This document shows positions 11,174 through 20,624 of a stretch of DNA of 64,000 nucleotides, piece after piece. The DNA comes from Cydia pomonella (Eukaryota > Arthropoda > Insecta > Lepidoptera > Tortricidae), in contig NC_084727.1 in NCBI RefSeq assembly GCF_033807575.1, forward strand, positions 1,612,001 through 1,676,000, in the 5' to 3' direction. The notes beneath the pieces were generated by a model that saw nothing but the letters and a program-made list of their open reading frames with translations, had not been told where the DNA came from and ran no database searches. Made by a program: the position numbers and the translations under genes. Positions within the stretch are counted from its first letter, which is position 1, and each line of letters begins with the position of its first letter.

Positions 11174-11270
11174 AGGATAACTCACGCTAGACCGCGCCTC
11201 GCCGGACCTTGCGGCGCTTTGTTTTCGATGGAAAGCACCACTTGATCACTGGTCTAGCGTGAGTCATCCT
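11174..11270. mobile_element. Hairpin MITE, 97 bp
   Basis: Termini AGGATAACTCACGCTAGACC and GGTCTAGCGTGAGTCATCCT are inverted repeats, flanked by TTA on each side (TTA target duplication). The core is GC-rich. It lies within the LINE RT at 10695-11690. Confidence 0.85.
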
Positions 11271-11746
11271 TTACGGTAGCCTAAACAATGGAGAACAGGT
11301 AGTTACTATGGCTTTTTACTGATTATAAAAAGGCATTTGATACTTTGGACCACGAGATATTGTTACAAGCTATGGCGGAATGTGGCATAGAGGGACCCTC
11401 AAACGCGTGGTTTAAATATTACCTAACCAATATAACAATCGAAACTGTGATTGAGGGTACTAGAGGCGCTGAGGCAAGTGTGACGCTCGATGTTCGGGCC
11501 GGTCGGTTACATAATGTTTGTAAACAGTGTCGTTAATTTTGTGCAGAAATGCAAGGTGTTTGTAGCGTTTGTGTATGCCGATGACATGATTGACATGTGC
11601 CTGGTTTATGCGTCAAAAAATATTAATAAGACTCGCTGTCAGGTGCAGAATTATTTTGAAAACAGTAAAATTGGCACATGATAACGGTATCAAAATTAAT
11701 GTAATATATATATATATATATATTTAGGTAATACATAATTAGGTAA

Positions 11747-11850
11747 TTACGGTTTACGTGCGCTGTACGGCCCGGCGAAGGTGTCCATGCACAAGGAATA
11801 ATTTGCGATGCTGCTTGCGATGGGTCTAGGTCTGTCTTTATGGTAGCTAC
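11747..11850 (-). CDS. Host gene, candidate terminal exon
   Basis: Possible last coding exon. A YAG acceptor (ACTACCAGACAG) is followed by two bases that complete the split codon left by the exon at 12598-12705, then 33 codons (start SYHKDRPRPIASSIAN, end SARKP) and a TAA. The same frame stays open upstream to about 11960, so an earlier acceptor is possible; one at about 11972 would pair with an alternative donor of the previous exon. GC content is higher than in the surrounding repeats. No domain is recognised. Confidence 0.45.
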
Positions 11851-12048
11851 CTGTCTGGTAGTTGGCATGGTGAACGGTCTCGGGGGAGCACATTTTGGTG
11901 GTCAGTTGGTCGGTCGGTGGTCGGTTGTGAACGGCAACCATAGTATGAACCGTATTAAGAAGGAAGGAATCGCTCTTTAGCCCGCTATAAGACCGCCCAT
12001 TGTGTGTTTCTATTTTACAAGCTTTTATTTAAAAAATAACTTGCCCTG

Positions 12049-12230
12049 TTAGTATGTATGTATGTATGTTAGTTTGTTAGTGTGGGTCAAATCTTGAAAG
12101 CTAAATTTGACCCACTTCACGATCTCCCATTGAGCTGAAATGTTGCATATTAAATTTATGTAAATTGGATGACAATGCAGTATTATGAGTATGATGACAT
12201 AGAGCTGATCTGATGAAGGTGGCGGTGGCA
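12049..12230. repeat. Dispersed repeat with TATG microsatellite
   Basis: A (TATG)n tract at 12053-12069 leads into a stretch with GACCCACTTCACGATCTCCC and GACAATGCAGTATTATGAG. I take it as a common lepidopteran interspersed repeat from memory of similar sequences. No coding frame is evident. Confidence 0.4.
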
Positions 12231-12409
12231 ACTCTATGAAGAATGATCTAAATATGTATTAGTTGCCCGTGGAAAGAAAAGTACATTCCGCGATAAAAGC
12301 TTGTAACAAAAATGAAACTTTTGCTAAAGAACTTGTTCTTGATCAAATGGCAGTCGCCACCGCAGTATTACTGCGAGAAGGACGTTAATTCTGTCACTCA
12401 TTTTATCGA

Positions 12410-12597
12410 CAGAAACAATGACGCCGCAACAGTACCTACTGCAGCTACAGTTAACAACCGAACTGAACGTCACCTTAACACCGCGTTAATCCATCACTCA
12501 TGTTTATCAAAGCAATTGAAAGAGACAGCGCCCACGTCAACGCCACAGCAGTAATGTCGCAACAGTAATGCAGCTGCAGTTACCATCCAAAACCGAC
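12410..12597. repeat. CAGCAGTAATG/GCAACAGTAATG-type dispersed repeat
   Basis: Contains the module GCAACAGTAATGCAGCTGCA, which recurs in the left flank of the hAT at 38120-38170 (GTTGCAACAGTAGGTAATGC). It abuts the 5' splice site of the exon at 12598-12705. Confidence 0.5.
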
Positions 12598-12705
12598 CTG
12601 TTAGAGGAGGCGTCTTCTTTGAGAACTTTTTCAATTTTGTGGTACGCGTCCTCGGAGTACCAGTTGTCGGCTCAAAGTCATATCCAAAGTCAGTAAATTG
12701 CTCAT
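12598..12705 (-). CDS. Host gene exon 10: acidic then Thr/Lys/Pro-rich
   Basis: Acceptor GGAATGTTTCAG, then two bases that complete Asp with the last base of exon 9. The residues include EQFTDFGYDFEP, then TTGTPRTRTTKLKKFSKKT. The strongly basic, Thr-rich stretch looks like a disordered linker or mucin-like segment. Donor GTCGGT is weak. An alternative donor GTAACT, 14 bases further on, would add four codons and change the phase to zero. Phase agreement with exon 9 is the main evidence that it belongs to this gene. Confidence 0.6.
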
Positions 12706-12826
12706 CTGAAACATTCCATTGATTTATGTATACCTATTACTTGTCGTATAGTCGGAGCAATTAATGGGCTGAAAAATATTTTTCCGAATGTCAACCGCAA
12801 CCAATTAAAACAAAACCAATGAATTG

Positions 12827-12910
12827 TCACTGTAGTTGCTAACGAACTTGACAGCTTGCTTAAGGATCAATACAAATACTGTATTAATGACGCCAAGTTT
12901 CATGTCAGGT
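12827..12910 (+). pseudogene. Short LINE RT fragment
   Basis: About 28 codons (VANELDSLLKDQ) parallel the fragment at 6340-6440 (VAKVLDSLLNDH), followed by NDAKF in place of HDAQF. It is a small relic of the same LINE family. Confidence 0.55.
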
Positions 12911-13223
12911 ACATTCTATATCAAAGTTAAAATTAATTGAAATTTAATATGCACATTGAAATATTACAGTAAAACATGACTGACTGACTAGAGAAATTAT
13001 ACCGTAGGGAGTTCGTAGAACTCGTTTACGGAATAAAATGCATGATTAAGAAGCCATTTGCGTAATCTAGCTTTGAAGACCACAGCAGAAGTTGCATCTT
13101 TTTTTATTAAGTCAGGTAGTCTATTAAATAGATTAGTATATAGAATAGAATATAATAATTTTTATTCGTAAACACAAACAAGACACATTATATATTGATT
13201 TAAACCAACACGATTTTCGTTCA

Positions 13224-13361
13224 TAGTTTTAAACAGAATACGGGACTTAATCGCGTAAACTTGCGTTTATTAAAAGGCCTGACGTTTCGAATGTGACGTT
13301 ACGCTCGTGGTCACAGGCAGACTGAGTTACGCGATTAAGTCCCGTATTTGTTTTAAAACTA
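13224..13361. mobile_element. Fold-back element, 138 bp
   Basis: Inverted ends TAGTTTTAAAC and GTTTTAAAACTA flank a longer inverted pair, ATACGGGACTTAATCGCGTAA and its complement TTACGCGATTAAGTCCCGTA, with a core of GTGACGTTACGCTCGTGGTCAC type. Around it lies a LINE 3' tail on the minus strand. Confidence 0.75.
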
Positions 13362-13482
13362 AGACACGTTATATTACATAATATAACAAAAACAAAGGAA
13401 GTATAAAGTGCCACGAAGTGGTCTCATCTCAGCATGTATGTGCTTACATGAGGAACCCGAAAGATTTTAACCACGTACTTCT

Positions 13483-14011
13483 GAGGCCAAAAGAATTTTT
13501 TTATTTATTTTATGACGTATTAAAAAAAACTACTTACTAGATCTCGTTCAAAACAATTTTCTGTGGAAGTTTGCATGGCAATGTATATCATGTATTTTTT
13601 TTAGATTATTCATTCTGTTATTTTAGAAGTTACGGGGGGGGGGGGGAGGGTACACACATTTTACCACTTTGGAAGTGTCTCTCGCGCAAACTATTTAGTT
13701 TAGAAAAAAATGATATTAGAAACCTCAATATCATTTTTAAAGACCTATCCATAGATACCCCACACGTATGGGTTTGATGGAAAAAGATTTTTTGATCAAG
13801 TATGGGGAACCCCCAAAATGTATTGTTTTTTTTCTATTTTTGTGTAAAAATCTTAATGCGGTTCATAGAATACATCTACTTACCAAGTTTGAACAGTATA
13901 GCTCTTATAGTTTCGGAAAAATGTGGCTGTGACATAATCGGACAGACAGACGGACATGACGAATCTATAAGGGTTCCGTTTTTTGCCATTTGGCTACGGA
14001 ACCCTAAAAAA
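13483..14011 (+). repeat. AGGGTTCCGTA family B copy
   Basis: 5'-truncated at TATGACGTATTAAAAAA and complete at the 3' end (CTACGGAACCCTAAAAAA). It shares every block with the copies at 46208-47036 and 56707-57849: the poly-G tract, the CTCTCGCGCAAACTATT block, ATAGATACCCCACACGTATGG and the GACAGACAGACGGACATGACG block. Confidence 0.85.
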
Positions 14012-14908
14012 CAGTTTAAGTAAATTTCACCAAAAAAAAATTTTCTTTTGTTTTATTTTTTAAAATTTTGAACGTATTTGTACATAAAAAGTTAATGTTA
14101 TGGTAAAACTGGCACAGAAATATTTTTTACGATATTACGATTTTTTTTGTAAAAACTAGTTCTTGCTTGTCAAATTTTCACATCTATCAATAAGGATATT
14201 TAGACAACGCCCCATAATGGCATCATCGCGATCAAAAAGGCGTTTTGCACTAAGTTACGATAAGAAGATGTTTTTTTTTACATTGGTATTAACTCTGAAA
14301 CTAGGCGAAATCCAGAAAAGTTTATATGACATTTAAGTCTCTAAATGTTATCAGTAATACACTGTCAAAATATTTCGGTTTCCTCATGTAGCACCGTGTA
14401 TATTATTACTGTAAGTCTATTATACACAGACGGGTTCGAGATGTATTTTCTGATTTCCGACTTTTCTGATTTGCGTAGTTTGTGTGCGGGAGTGATAATT
14501 AAGAAGATGGGCAAGCTTATTGCTACGCATCGCGCGGGATTTATTATTTGTCACCATGCCTGTCACGTTCTAACAATTATGTAAGGGTAAAAGTGACGGG
14601 CATAGTGATAAGTGATAATAATAGAACCATGCTGTCACTGCTGGTATCATTTTATATGTCAATCTCATGTCAATTTAGTTCGCCTGATTCGGGAGGCAAG
14701 ATTAGGACAATTCAAAAATACCACGAGAATTCCGGCCTCTGCCTCCAACCCTTCAACCGCCAATCCCCGACGATTCAACCCCAGACCCTCTCAACTTCTA
14801 ACCCCGGATTGAAAATCAATCCGGTTTGCAATCTCTAAACCGAATACAGAACCTCTTTCTTCTCGCAAATGTCGGTTAAAAAGTGACGAGTGAGTGAGTG
14901 AGTGAAGT
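14012..14908. other. No gene seen; (GAGT)n at its right end
   Basis: AT-rich intronic sequence without splice-bounded exons. A short (GAGT)n tract at 14887-14906 borders the copia element, which may have inserted into it. Confidence 0.5.
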
Positions 14909-15060
14909 CTAAAGAAAGTAATGAAACACACGGATGACGGTTGACAAGTAAGGATTTTATTTCATAAGAACAGAGATTAGCATAGACATATGTTGTTACA
15001 TGCCTGTACTAGATGGCGCTAGGAACTATATTTTAAACTTATTTTTATATATAAACAACA
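14909..15060 (-). repeat. Copia 3' LTR
   Basis: 152-bp LTR downstream of RNase H in the sense of the element. It pairs with 19111-19264. Confidence 0.9.
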
Positions 15061-15212
15061 CCCCCACTATATCAAAATAAGAAATAAACTAATATTTAAC
15101 ATGTATAAACCAGTGAAACTATCTTTCATTAAAAAAAAATATTTTGTCTCTACAGGCATATAAAATAAAACATGAAGTTATTACACTATTCAAGTGAATA
15201 TAAAAAAATGAT

Positions 15213-15737
15213 TTAGTGATAACAGAAATTAAGTAATAAAATCATTTCTGAACCACACCAAGTGTTTTCATAAACCTGTAATGTTTCACCTTTTGTTAAC
15301 AGGTCAGCGGGCATGTTAGCGGTTGGCAAATATTTTGTTTCAACAATATCATTATCAATCACTTCCCTAATGAAATTATATCTAACATCAATATGTTTAG
15401 AACGCTTATGTGACTGATGATTATTTGCCAGCTTCAATGCGCTCTGATTGTCTACAACAATTTTATTGCTAAAACCCATCAGTTCCACTTCAAGGTTTTT
15501 CAAGTAAATGGCTTCACGGCAAGCTTCTGATAAAGCCATGTACTCACTCTCACATGAGCTCAAAGCAACAGTCCTTTGCTTTTTGCTCTCCCAAGAAATA
15601 GCAGAACCAGACTTCATAAAACAAAAACCTGTATATGACCGTCTGTCAATGGTATCACTCGCCCAATCTGCATCTACAAAACCTACGAGTTCTGCTTTTC
15701 CTTTGGAATATTTCAAACAATAGTCTTTTGTTCTCAA
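15213..15737 (-). pseudogene. Copia RNase H
   Basis: 174 open codons with the copia RNase H pattern: GFVDADWASDTIDRRS (first Asp), SSCESEYMALSEA (Glu), VVDNQSALKLANN (Asp) and RSKHIDVRYNFIRE (last acidic site with His). It degrades the RNA strand after reverse transcription. The frame is intact in itself, but it is cut off from the RT by stops upstream. Confidence 0.85.
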
Positions 15738-16608
15738 TAAATCTCTTAAAATTCTTTTAGCATAGTTCCAATGAACTTAAGAATAAGAATTATTAAATTG
15801 ACTCAAGTAACTAGTAGCATAAGATATATCAGGCCGAGTTAATACTGATAAATACATCAAGCTACCTATAAGTTTTTGATATGGCAGGTTTTCCTCACAA
15901 AGATTGGTTTTTCAACATTCAATTTACATTCTATAGGAGTTTCAACAGGGTTGCAATCTTCCATATCAAATTTTTTCAACAATGTCTCTATATAATTCTC
16001 CTGATCTATAGTAATGAAATTTTCATCTTTATTTATATTAATTCTCATGCCTAAGTATTGTTTTACTTGACCCAAATTTTTTAATTTAAACTTTTGACTC
16101 AGTGCCTTTACAAGATTATCTTTTTCTGTACTATGATTTGAAAATATCAAAAAATCATCAACTTAAACACCAACAATAGTTTTCTTATTATTGTTATGAT
16201 TTTTAACAAGTACACAAGGCTCAAGTTTACTCTTAGTATATCCTAAGTTACACAAAGTTTCATCAACCTTTTTATACCAAGCAAGTGATGATTGCTTTAA
16301 GCCATAAACAGCCTTTTTTTAATTTTAACACTTTATTTGAATCAATGACAGGAAAACCTTCTGGCAAATACATAAAAATGCTTTCTTTAAACTGGCCATT
16401 AAGAAAGGCTGTTATTACATCTAAATGAGTGATATCCATATCTAACTGCACACTCTAAGCAAACAGTAACCGCAAAGTTGAGTGCCTAATTACAGGGGAG
16501 AAGGTTTCTTGATAGTCCACACCAAGCTTTTGTGTGAAACCTTTAGCTACTAGCCGCGCACGATATCTCACTCTATTGTCACAATCACGTTTCTTTTTTA
16601 AGACCCAC
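15738..16608 (-). pseudogene. Copia reverse transcriptase, with stops
   Basis: Reading the minus strand from 16608 downward gives YRARLVAKGFTQ, LDVITAFLNG and YLPEGFP, separated by stops. The catalytic box reads Val-stop-Val-Asp-Asp: the Tyr codon of YVDD is a TAA at 16163-16165. An open part follows (15866-16150; LKNLGQVKQYLGM). Several further stops are present, so no RT can be made. Confidence 0.85.
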
Positions 16609-17739
16609 TTACACTCGCTTCTGTCTCTCTTCATTGATTGTGGTCAATCTTTCTGTGACGTCCACTCTTCTTGGTGAAGCATTTTCTGAAGACAATTGCT
16701 GATTTTCAGATGTCAATTGTGACAGAGCATCTATTCTACGAGGTACACCTTCTAAAGACTGCTGCTGTCCTTCCTCTTGATGTTGATCACCATCATCCAC
16801 TTCGAGGTACTCTGATTCAGGGTCACTGGAGTTAGGCTGGTTAATTGGCTCTAATTTAACCACAGATTCCTCTGTCAACTCCCCCACTGAATCTGTGTTT
16901 TCTATACATACTGTATCCTCATTCTTTTTCTTCTCTAGAATCACTACATCTCGACTTGTTGTGATCTGATTCTTTACTGGATCATAAGCTCTGTAGCCTT
17001 TTATGTTCTCAGGAAATCCTACAAGTATGTGCTTCTTGGGCTTTTTGTCCCTTTTCGTCCTTTTTTCTTTCGGGATGTGGACCATGACAGGGCTACCAAA
17101 GATGTGCAAACCTTCTAAATTAGGCTTTCTTCCTGTCCACATCAAATAAGGAGTTTTATCTATCCCCGATGCTACTGATCGGTTCTTTATGTATACGGCA
17201 GTATTAGCAGCTTCTGCCCAGAATTTCTTGTCTAGGCCGGCTTCAAACAAAAGACACCTTGCTCGTTCCACGATCGTACGGTTGCTTCGCTCACTGAGAC
17301 CATTCTGCTCTGCTGTGTAGGGGTTGGTTTTCTGGTGCACTATACCTTCATTCTTTAAGAAATCTTCAAATTCTTTACTACAGTACTCACGGCCTTGGTC
17401 CGTTCTTAAAAATTTTATTTTCTTGTTCCGACTGTTTTCCACCATTGACTTGAACTCCTTGAAATAACTTAATGCTTCACTTTTTGCTTTAAGGAAATAA
17501 ATGAAAGTCATTCTGGTAAAATCATCAACAAAAATGATGAAAAATCTTGCATCACCAACTGAGTTTTTTTCCATAGGACCACAGATGTCACTATGAACAA
17601 CTTGAAGGATCTCTGTGGCTCTTGTGCCTGGTGAGAAGGGTAACCTTGACTGTTTTCCTTCACAGCACACTTCACAGTTTAATTTACTACCCGTGAATGT
17701 TCCAGGGAAATCTATTCCGTCCACTAATCCGCGCTTCAT
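16609..17739 (-). pseudogene. Copia integrase
   Basis: 376 open codons. Zinc-binding Cys pair CEVCCEGKQ, then the catalytic core: Asp in VHSDICGPM, Asp in RTDQGREYCS and Glu in QNGLSERSNRTIVERAR. A C-terminal GRKPNLEGLHIFGSPV and KKHILVGFPENIKGYR region and an acidic, Gln-rich linker follow. The domain is uninterrupted and retains all three catalytic residues. Its upstream end meets the inverted segment at 17767-17882, so it is not joined to gag in one frame. Confidence 0.9.
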
Positions 17740-17766
17740 CCTGTTTAAATCACTGGCATTTATATG

Positions 17767-17882
17767 TTAAAACTAAAAACAACACCAAGCTGTATGCTAT
17801 CTTCGTCAACAGCTGATGGTCAGACCTGGCACAGCCGTCTGGGTCATATAAATTATATGCTTGGTGTTGTTTTTAGTTTTAA
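17767..17882. repeat. Local inversion with 25-bp inverted arms inside copia pol
   Basis: The arms GTTAAAACTAAAAACAACAC(CAAGC) at 17767-17791 and their exact complement at 17858-17882 bound a 66-bp core. The core reads QTWHSRLGHIN, the pre-integrase motif, on the plus strand, while the rest of copia is coded on the minus strand. So this piece has been flipped and one end duplicated. CATATAAAT occurs at the other breakpoint, near 17761 and again near 17848. Confidence 0.85.
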
Positions 17883-18290
17883 CTTGTAAACACTATTGAC
17901 TAGGTCTGCTTCTACAACTAAATCGCCTAGTTTGTTGCGAATCAAACATTTTTTACGACCAAAATGTACACTATTTCCATTTTTGGTCAATTCACTGACC
18001 GATAGTAGGTTAGTCGTAAGGTCTGGCACGCACAGGACATTTTTCACGTTCACTTCGTATCCGTGATTTGTCGTAATTTCCATATCTCCGGAACACAAAA
18101 CAGGTACTTTCGTATTATTTGCTACAATAATCTCAACTAGGTAACTCTTTATTTTGCAGCCAAGCTTCATTCGCCGTAAAGTGCTGACTTGCACCGGAAT
18201 CCACATAAAAATCGCTTTTATTGAAGTCTCCACTAAGAAAAACAATGCTAAACGCGTTAGTCTGCTTTTTCTTTTCTGTTTTTTCATTTA
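17853..18290 (-). pseudogene. Copia protease distal part, frameshifted
   Basis: Open frame in a different phase from gag. It reads KVPVLCSGDMEI, VNVKNVLCVPDLTTNLLSVS and NGNSVHF, the second half of a copia aspartic protease and the link to the pre-integrase region. Overlap with the gag frame at 18133-18290 marks one frameshift. It ends at the inversion. Confidence 0.8.
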
Positions 18291-19038
18291 ACAGTGGACA
18301 TTGGCTTCGATAATGGCCTGCGTTTTTACATTTATAACAGGTTATGTTCTTCGTGTTTATATTTGAGTTTGACGTTTGAGAGGTTTGTTGTCTATGCTTG
18401 CTAGTGTTGCTGTACTTCTTCTTCAAATAACTTTTTGCAACTAATGCTGAATTGCATTTCGTTTCACTTACTTGACTTGATTCCATATCGTGTAATTTGG
18501 TTTTAATTGAATCTGCCGTTATACTGATTCCAGAGTGCTCGATAGCCATAATCATAGGCATAAATCGTTCTGGTAAACCAGCTAGCATCAATGAACCTAC
18601 CCACTCATCATTGATTTCGAAACCTGTACCGAATAATCTCTGCGAGGTTTCAACTATTTGTGTCACATAATTCATCATATTATCACAGTTTTCCAGTCTG
18701 ATGGATATTAAATGACAAAGCAAAGTAATCCTCCGCGAAAATCCTGAATCGTCGAACAAAGTTTTCAACGTTGTCCACAATTGCTTCGTGGTCTTTGCAT
18801 TCTTTATATGCACAAATAACGATGAATCAATCGTCAAAATCAGTTTCGCTCGTGCTTTTGCGTCTGCAGTGTCTGCTGCTGCTGTTATTGCAGTCCCGTC
18901 TGCTGGAGGTTCTTCCTTCAGATACTTGTTCGCGCCTTCAAGTATCAGCAAATTTTCTACTGCGAACGCCCAATCGTCGTAATTTTCGCGACCCTTAAGC
19001 TTCGGCACGTTCGTCAGAAAATTAGAACTCATTTTCAC
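18133..19038 (-). pseudogene. Copia gag with start of protease
   Basis: 301 codons from an ATG at 19038. UBN2-type gag (WAFAVENLLILEGANKYL, TKQLWTTLKTLFDDSG, DEWVGSLMLAGLPERF), a CCHC zinc knuckle (CYKCKNAGHYRSQC) and then YVDSGASQHFT, the active Asp-Ser-Gly of the protease. The frame then shifts. The zinc knuckle binds genomic RNA in virus-like particles. The fragment at 4730-5140 is from the same family. Confidence 0.88.
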
Positions 19039-19099
19039 GCACTAAACACGAAAAAACACTAACAATTACTAATATTTTTTATTAAAAATACGGGAAAAC

Positions 19100-19110
19100 G
19101 CCCATAACCC
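19100..19110 (-). promoter_or_regulatory. Copia primer-binding site, internal tRNA-iMet type
   Basis: The plus strand reads GCCCATAACCC next to the right LTR. This equals the anticodon-loop region of insect initiator tRNA-Met, so the minus strand could pair with a tRNA half-molecule, as described for Drosophila copia. Confidence 0.6.
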
Positions 19111-19264
19111 CTAAAGAAAGTAATGAAACACACGGATGACGGTTGACAAGTAACGGGATTTTATTTCATAAGAACAGAGATTAGCATAGACATATGTTGT
19201 TACATGCCTGTACTAGATGGCGCTAGGAACTATATTTTAAACTTATTTTGATATATAAACAACA
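19111..19264 (-). repeat. Copia 5' LTR
   Basis: 154-bp LTR upstream of gag in the sense of the element. Its outer end lies 21 bp inside the intron that follows the host exon at 19286-19440. Confidence 0.9.
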
Positions 19265-19285
19265 GTTTGTTTATCATGTGCTTAC

Positions 19286-19440
19286 CGTCCGCCTCCTGTG
19301 TATAACGTGGCGTTGTAGTGCCAATGTCAAAGGGCGTGGTAGACCATCTGTTATAGTCGGGGACCCACATGCTTTCATCTAAAGAATCAAATCCGTCTTT
19401 TGTCTTGAACTGGGGCCCTCGGTATTCCGCTGGTGTAATC
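19286..19440 (-). CDS. Host gene exon 9
   Basis: 155 bp: acceptor ATGAATATTCACAG, one base completing Arg from exon 8, then 51 codons (ITPAEYRGPQFKTKDGF, then WVPDYNRWSTTPFDIGTTT, YTQEAD) and one base. Donor GTAAGC is strong. An ATG within the acceptor region could mimic a start, but the acceptor and matching phases argue for an internal exon. The residues are polar and Thr/Pro-rich, like a linker. A copia LTR begins 21 bp past the donor. Confidence 0.75.
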
Positions 19441-19826
19441 CTGTGAATATTCATGGTATATGAAATAAATGAGCATCAAATTAATTATATTCTCGACTGC
19501 AGCAACTGTTCAATTCGCCACGTTTGAATTGTAATTGTAATACTCATTATGGTTCAATTTAGATTGCGGCAGAATGTGCAGTTTCTACTTCCAATCTTAA
19601 ACGAAATGGCATAATTTTGAACTTAAATTATAACTATCTCTTATTCAGTAGTATCAGCAGTGTCAGTATTCAGAAATCATTTATTTGTCAAACGTGTGAT
19701 GAACGTGCAAGTCTCAAAATCAGCTTTATTCTCATTGTGATGATGTGTTATGCTCGATATCAGTTTGTCCATTAATAAATTGTAATGTAGTGGATCCAAA
19801 GTCTAACAAAAACTCAAAAGACGAGT

Positions 19827-19959
19827 CCTAGGGCCCTATCAAAAATGACATTAATCGTTTGCAGAAAACGAAACGAAGCGTCATTTTCACACGTTACCTA
19901 TTTACGTTTATCTTAGCGTTTCGTTTCGTTTTCTGCAAACAATTGTCTACTGGGCTAGG
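19827..19959. mobile_element. Fold-back MITE against a splice donor
   Basis: Inverted arms GTTTGCAGAAAACGAAACG and CGTTTCGTTTTCTGCAAAC, with outer ends CCTAGGGCCC and GGGCTAGG. The right end lies about 8 bp from the donor of exon 8 (GT at 19966-19967). Confidence 0.75.
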
Positions 19960-19967
19960 TCCCTGAC

Positions 19968-20112
19968 CTGAAATCTTCGTAGTACGTGCCCTCTTCCCAT
20001 TTCCACTGCTCAATGTGCAACAACGAGATGTTTATTTGGAGGCCGTACGCGACAATGTCCAGAAGGCACGCCTCCGTGAACATTACATTCACCGACAAGT
20101 CGAACCGGGTAC
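19968..20112 (-). CDS. Host gene exon 8
   Basis: 145 bp: acceptor CAAATTACCGCAG, two bases completing Gly, then 47 codons (TRFDLSVNVMFTEACLLDIV, GLQINISLLHIEQWKWEE) and two bases. Donor GTCAGG. Alternating hydrophobic residues suggest beta strands; NIS is a possible glycosylation site and one Cys is present. Phases fit exon 7 and exon 9 exactly. The domain is not recognised. Confidence 0.75.
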
Positions 20113-20345
20113 CTGCGGTAATTTGAACATTATGAAATCAATAAGTTTATTGTTCATTAATACTTTATACAACGCTACCTATGCGTACAGAAACATACAC
20201 TACCTAAATCTTACAAATACCTATAAATAGAAAGTTACTAGCAGAATTTATAAGTTAAAATCGCAAATTGAATATGAAAGTGCACAACGTACAGTAAAAT
20301 GCAGAGAAAATGTGTATATTATGAAGGAAGGGAGGGGGGCAGGAA

Positions 20346-20550
20346 CCTGAACTTGGAATTGAACCTAGACCTGCTCCTGGACCTGGACCTGGACCCGGAC
20401 CCAGACCTAGAGCCGGACCCGGATCACGTCCCGGACTCAGACCCGGACCCGGACTTGAACCTGGACCCGGACTCGGACACAGACCTGGACCCTGACCCGG
20501 ACCTGTACCCGGACCTGGACCTGGACCTGGACCGGAACTTGACCTGGGCT
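20346..20550 (+). repeat. (GGACCT/GGACCC)n hexanucleotide minisatellite
   Basis: About 30 imperfect hexamers of GGACCY type, GC-rich in an AT-rich intron. Read as protein it gives Asp-Leu/Asp-Pro repeats, which I regard as incidental. Confidence 0.85.
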
Positions 20551-20624
20551 TATCTAGTAAATAAACATTTGAATTTAGATGCTGCTCCGGAAGACCAGAA
20601 TGGAACTCCCCTGCGTCAAAAAGT

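Larger units (their letters stand above)
10695..11690 (+). mobile_element. LINE reverse transcriptase fragment with two nested insertions
   Basis: RT motifs occur in order: SLSSGLYPDMLK and RPIAIL before 10853, then NKIAEKVIVGQ, TYHQYGFRRGRST, FTDYKKAFDTLDHE-like residues (motif A, about 11315-11355) and VYADDM (motif C, about 11573). Two insertions split it: a LINE tail at 10854-11042 with a 13-bp target duplication, and a hairpin MITE at 11174-11270. Several stops and frame changes are present. It ends near a (TA)n tract at 11706. Confidence 0.75.
14909..19264 (-). mobile_element. Ty1/copia retrotransposon, complete but decayed
   Basis: LTRs of 152 bp (14909-15060) and 154 bp (19111-19264) differ by one substitution and a 2-bp indel. 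In the minus orientation they begin TGTTGTTTATAT. The internal order on the minus strand is gag, protease, integrase, RT, RNase H, which is copia order. The primer site touches the right LTR, and a C-rich (plus strand) purine tract, CCCCCAC, touches the left LTR. I could not find a clear 5-bp target duplication. Frameshifts, stops and a local inversion inactivate it. The right LTR ends only 21 bp from the splice donor of a host exon (19286-19440). Confidence 0.92.

Noticed and set aside
10904..11245. 113-codon plus-strand open frame
   Set aside because: A chimera of a nested LINE tail read in antisense, a LINE RT fragment and a hairpin MITE, not a protein.
12312..12554. 80-codon plus-strand open frame
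   Set aside because: It lies in a dispersed repeat and overlaps no splice signals. The composition follows the repeat (CAG/ACA triplets).
13802..14023. Open frame recurring in family B copies (also at 46204-46419, 46795-47052 and 57683-57919)
   Set aside because: It recurs only because the DNA is repeated. Copies have indels that change the frame, codon positions are not preferentially conserved, and the residues are AT-driven Phe/Ile/Lys runs.
14340..14584. 79-codon plus-strand open frame
   Set aside because: No motif, no splice signals and AT-rich composition like the surrounding intron.
18771..18998. Plus-strand open frames opposite copia gag
   Set aside because: Antisense shadows of gag. 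No independent evidence.
19230..19454. Start codon ATG at 19454 as the first exon of a gene
   Set aside because: A good acceptor (ATTCACAG) lies just after it and the phase from 19968-20112 fits exactly, so an internal exon is the better reading.
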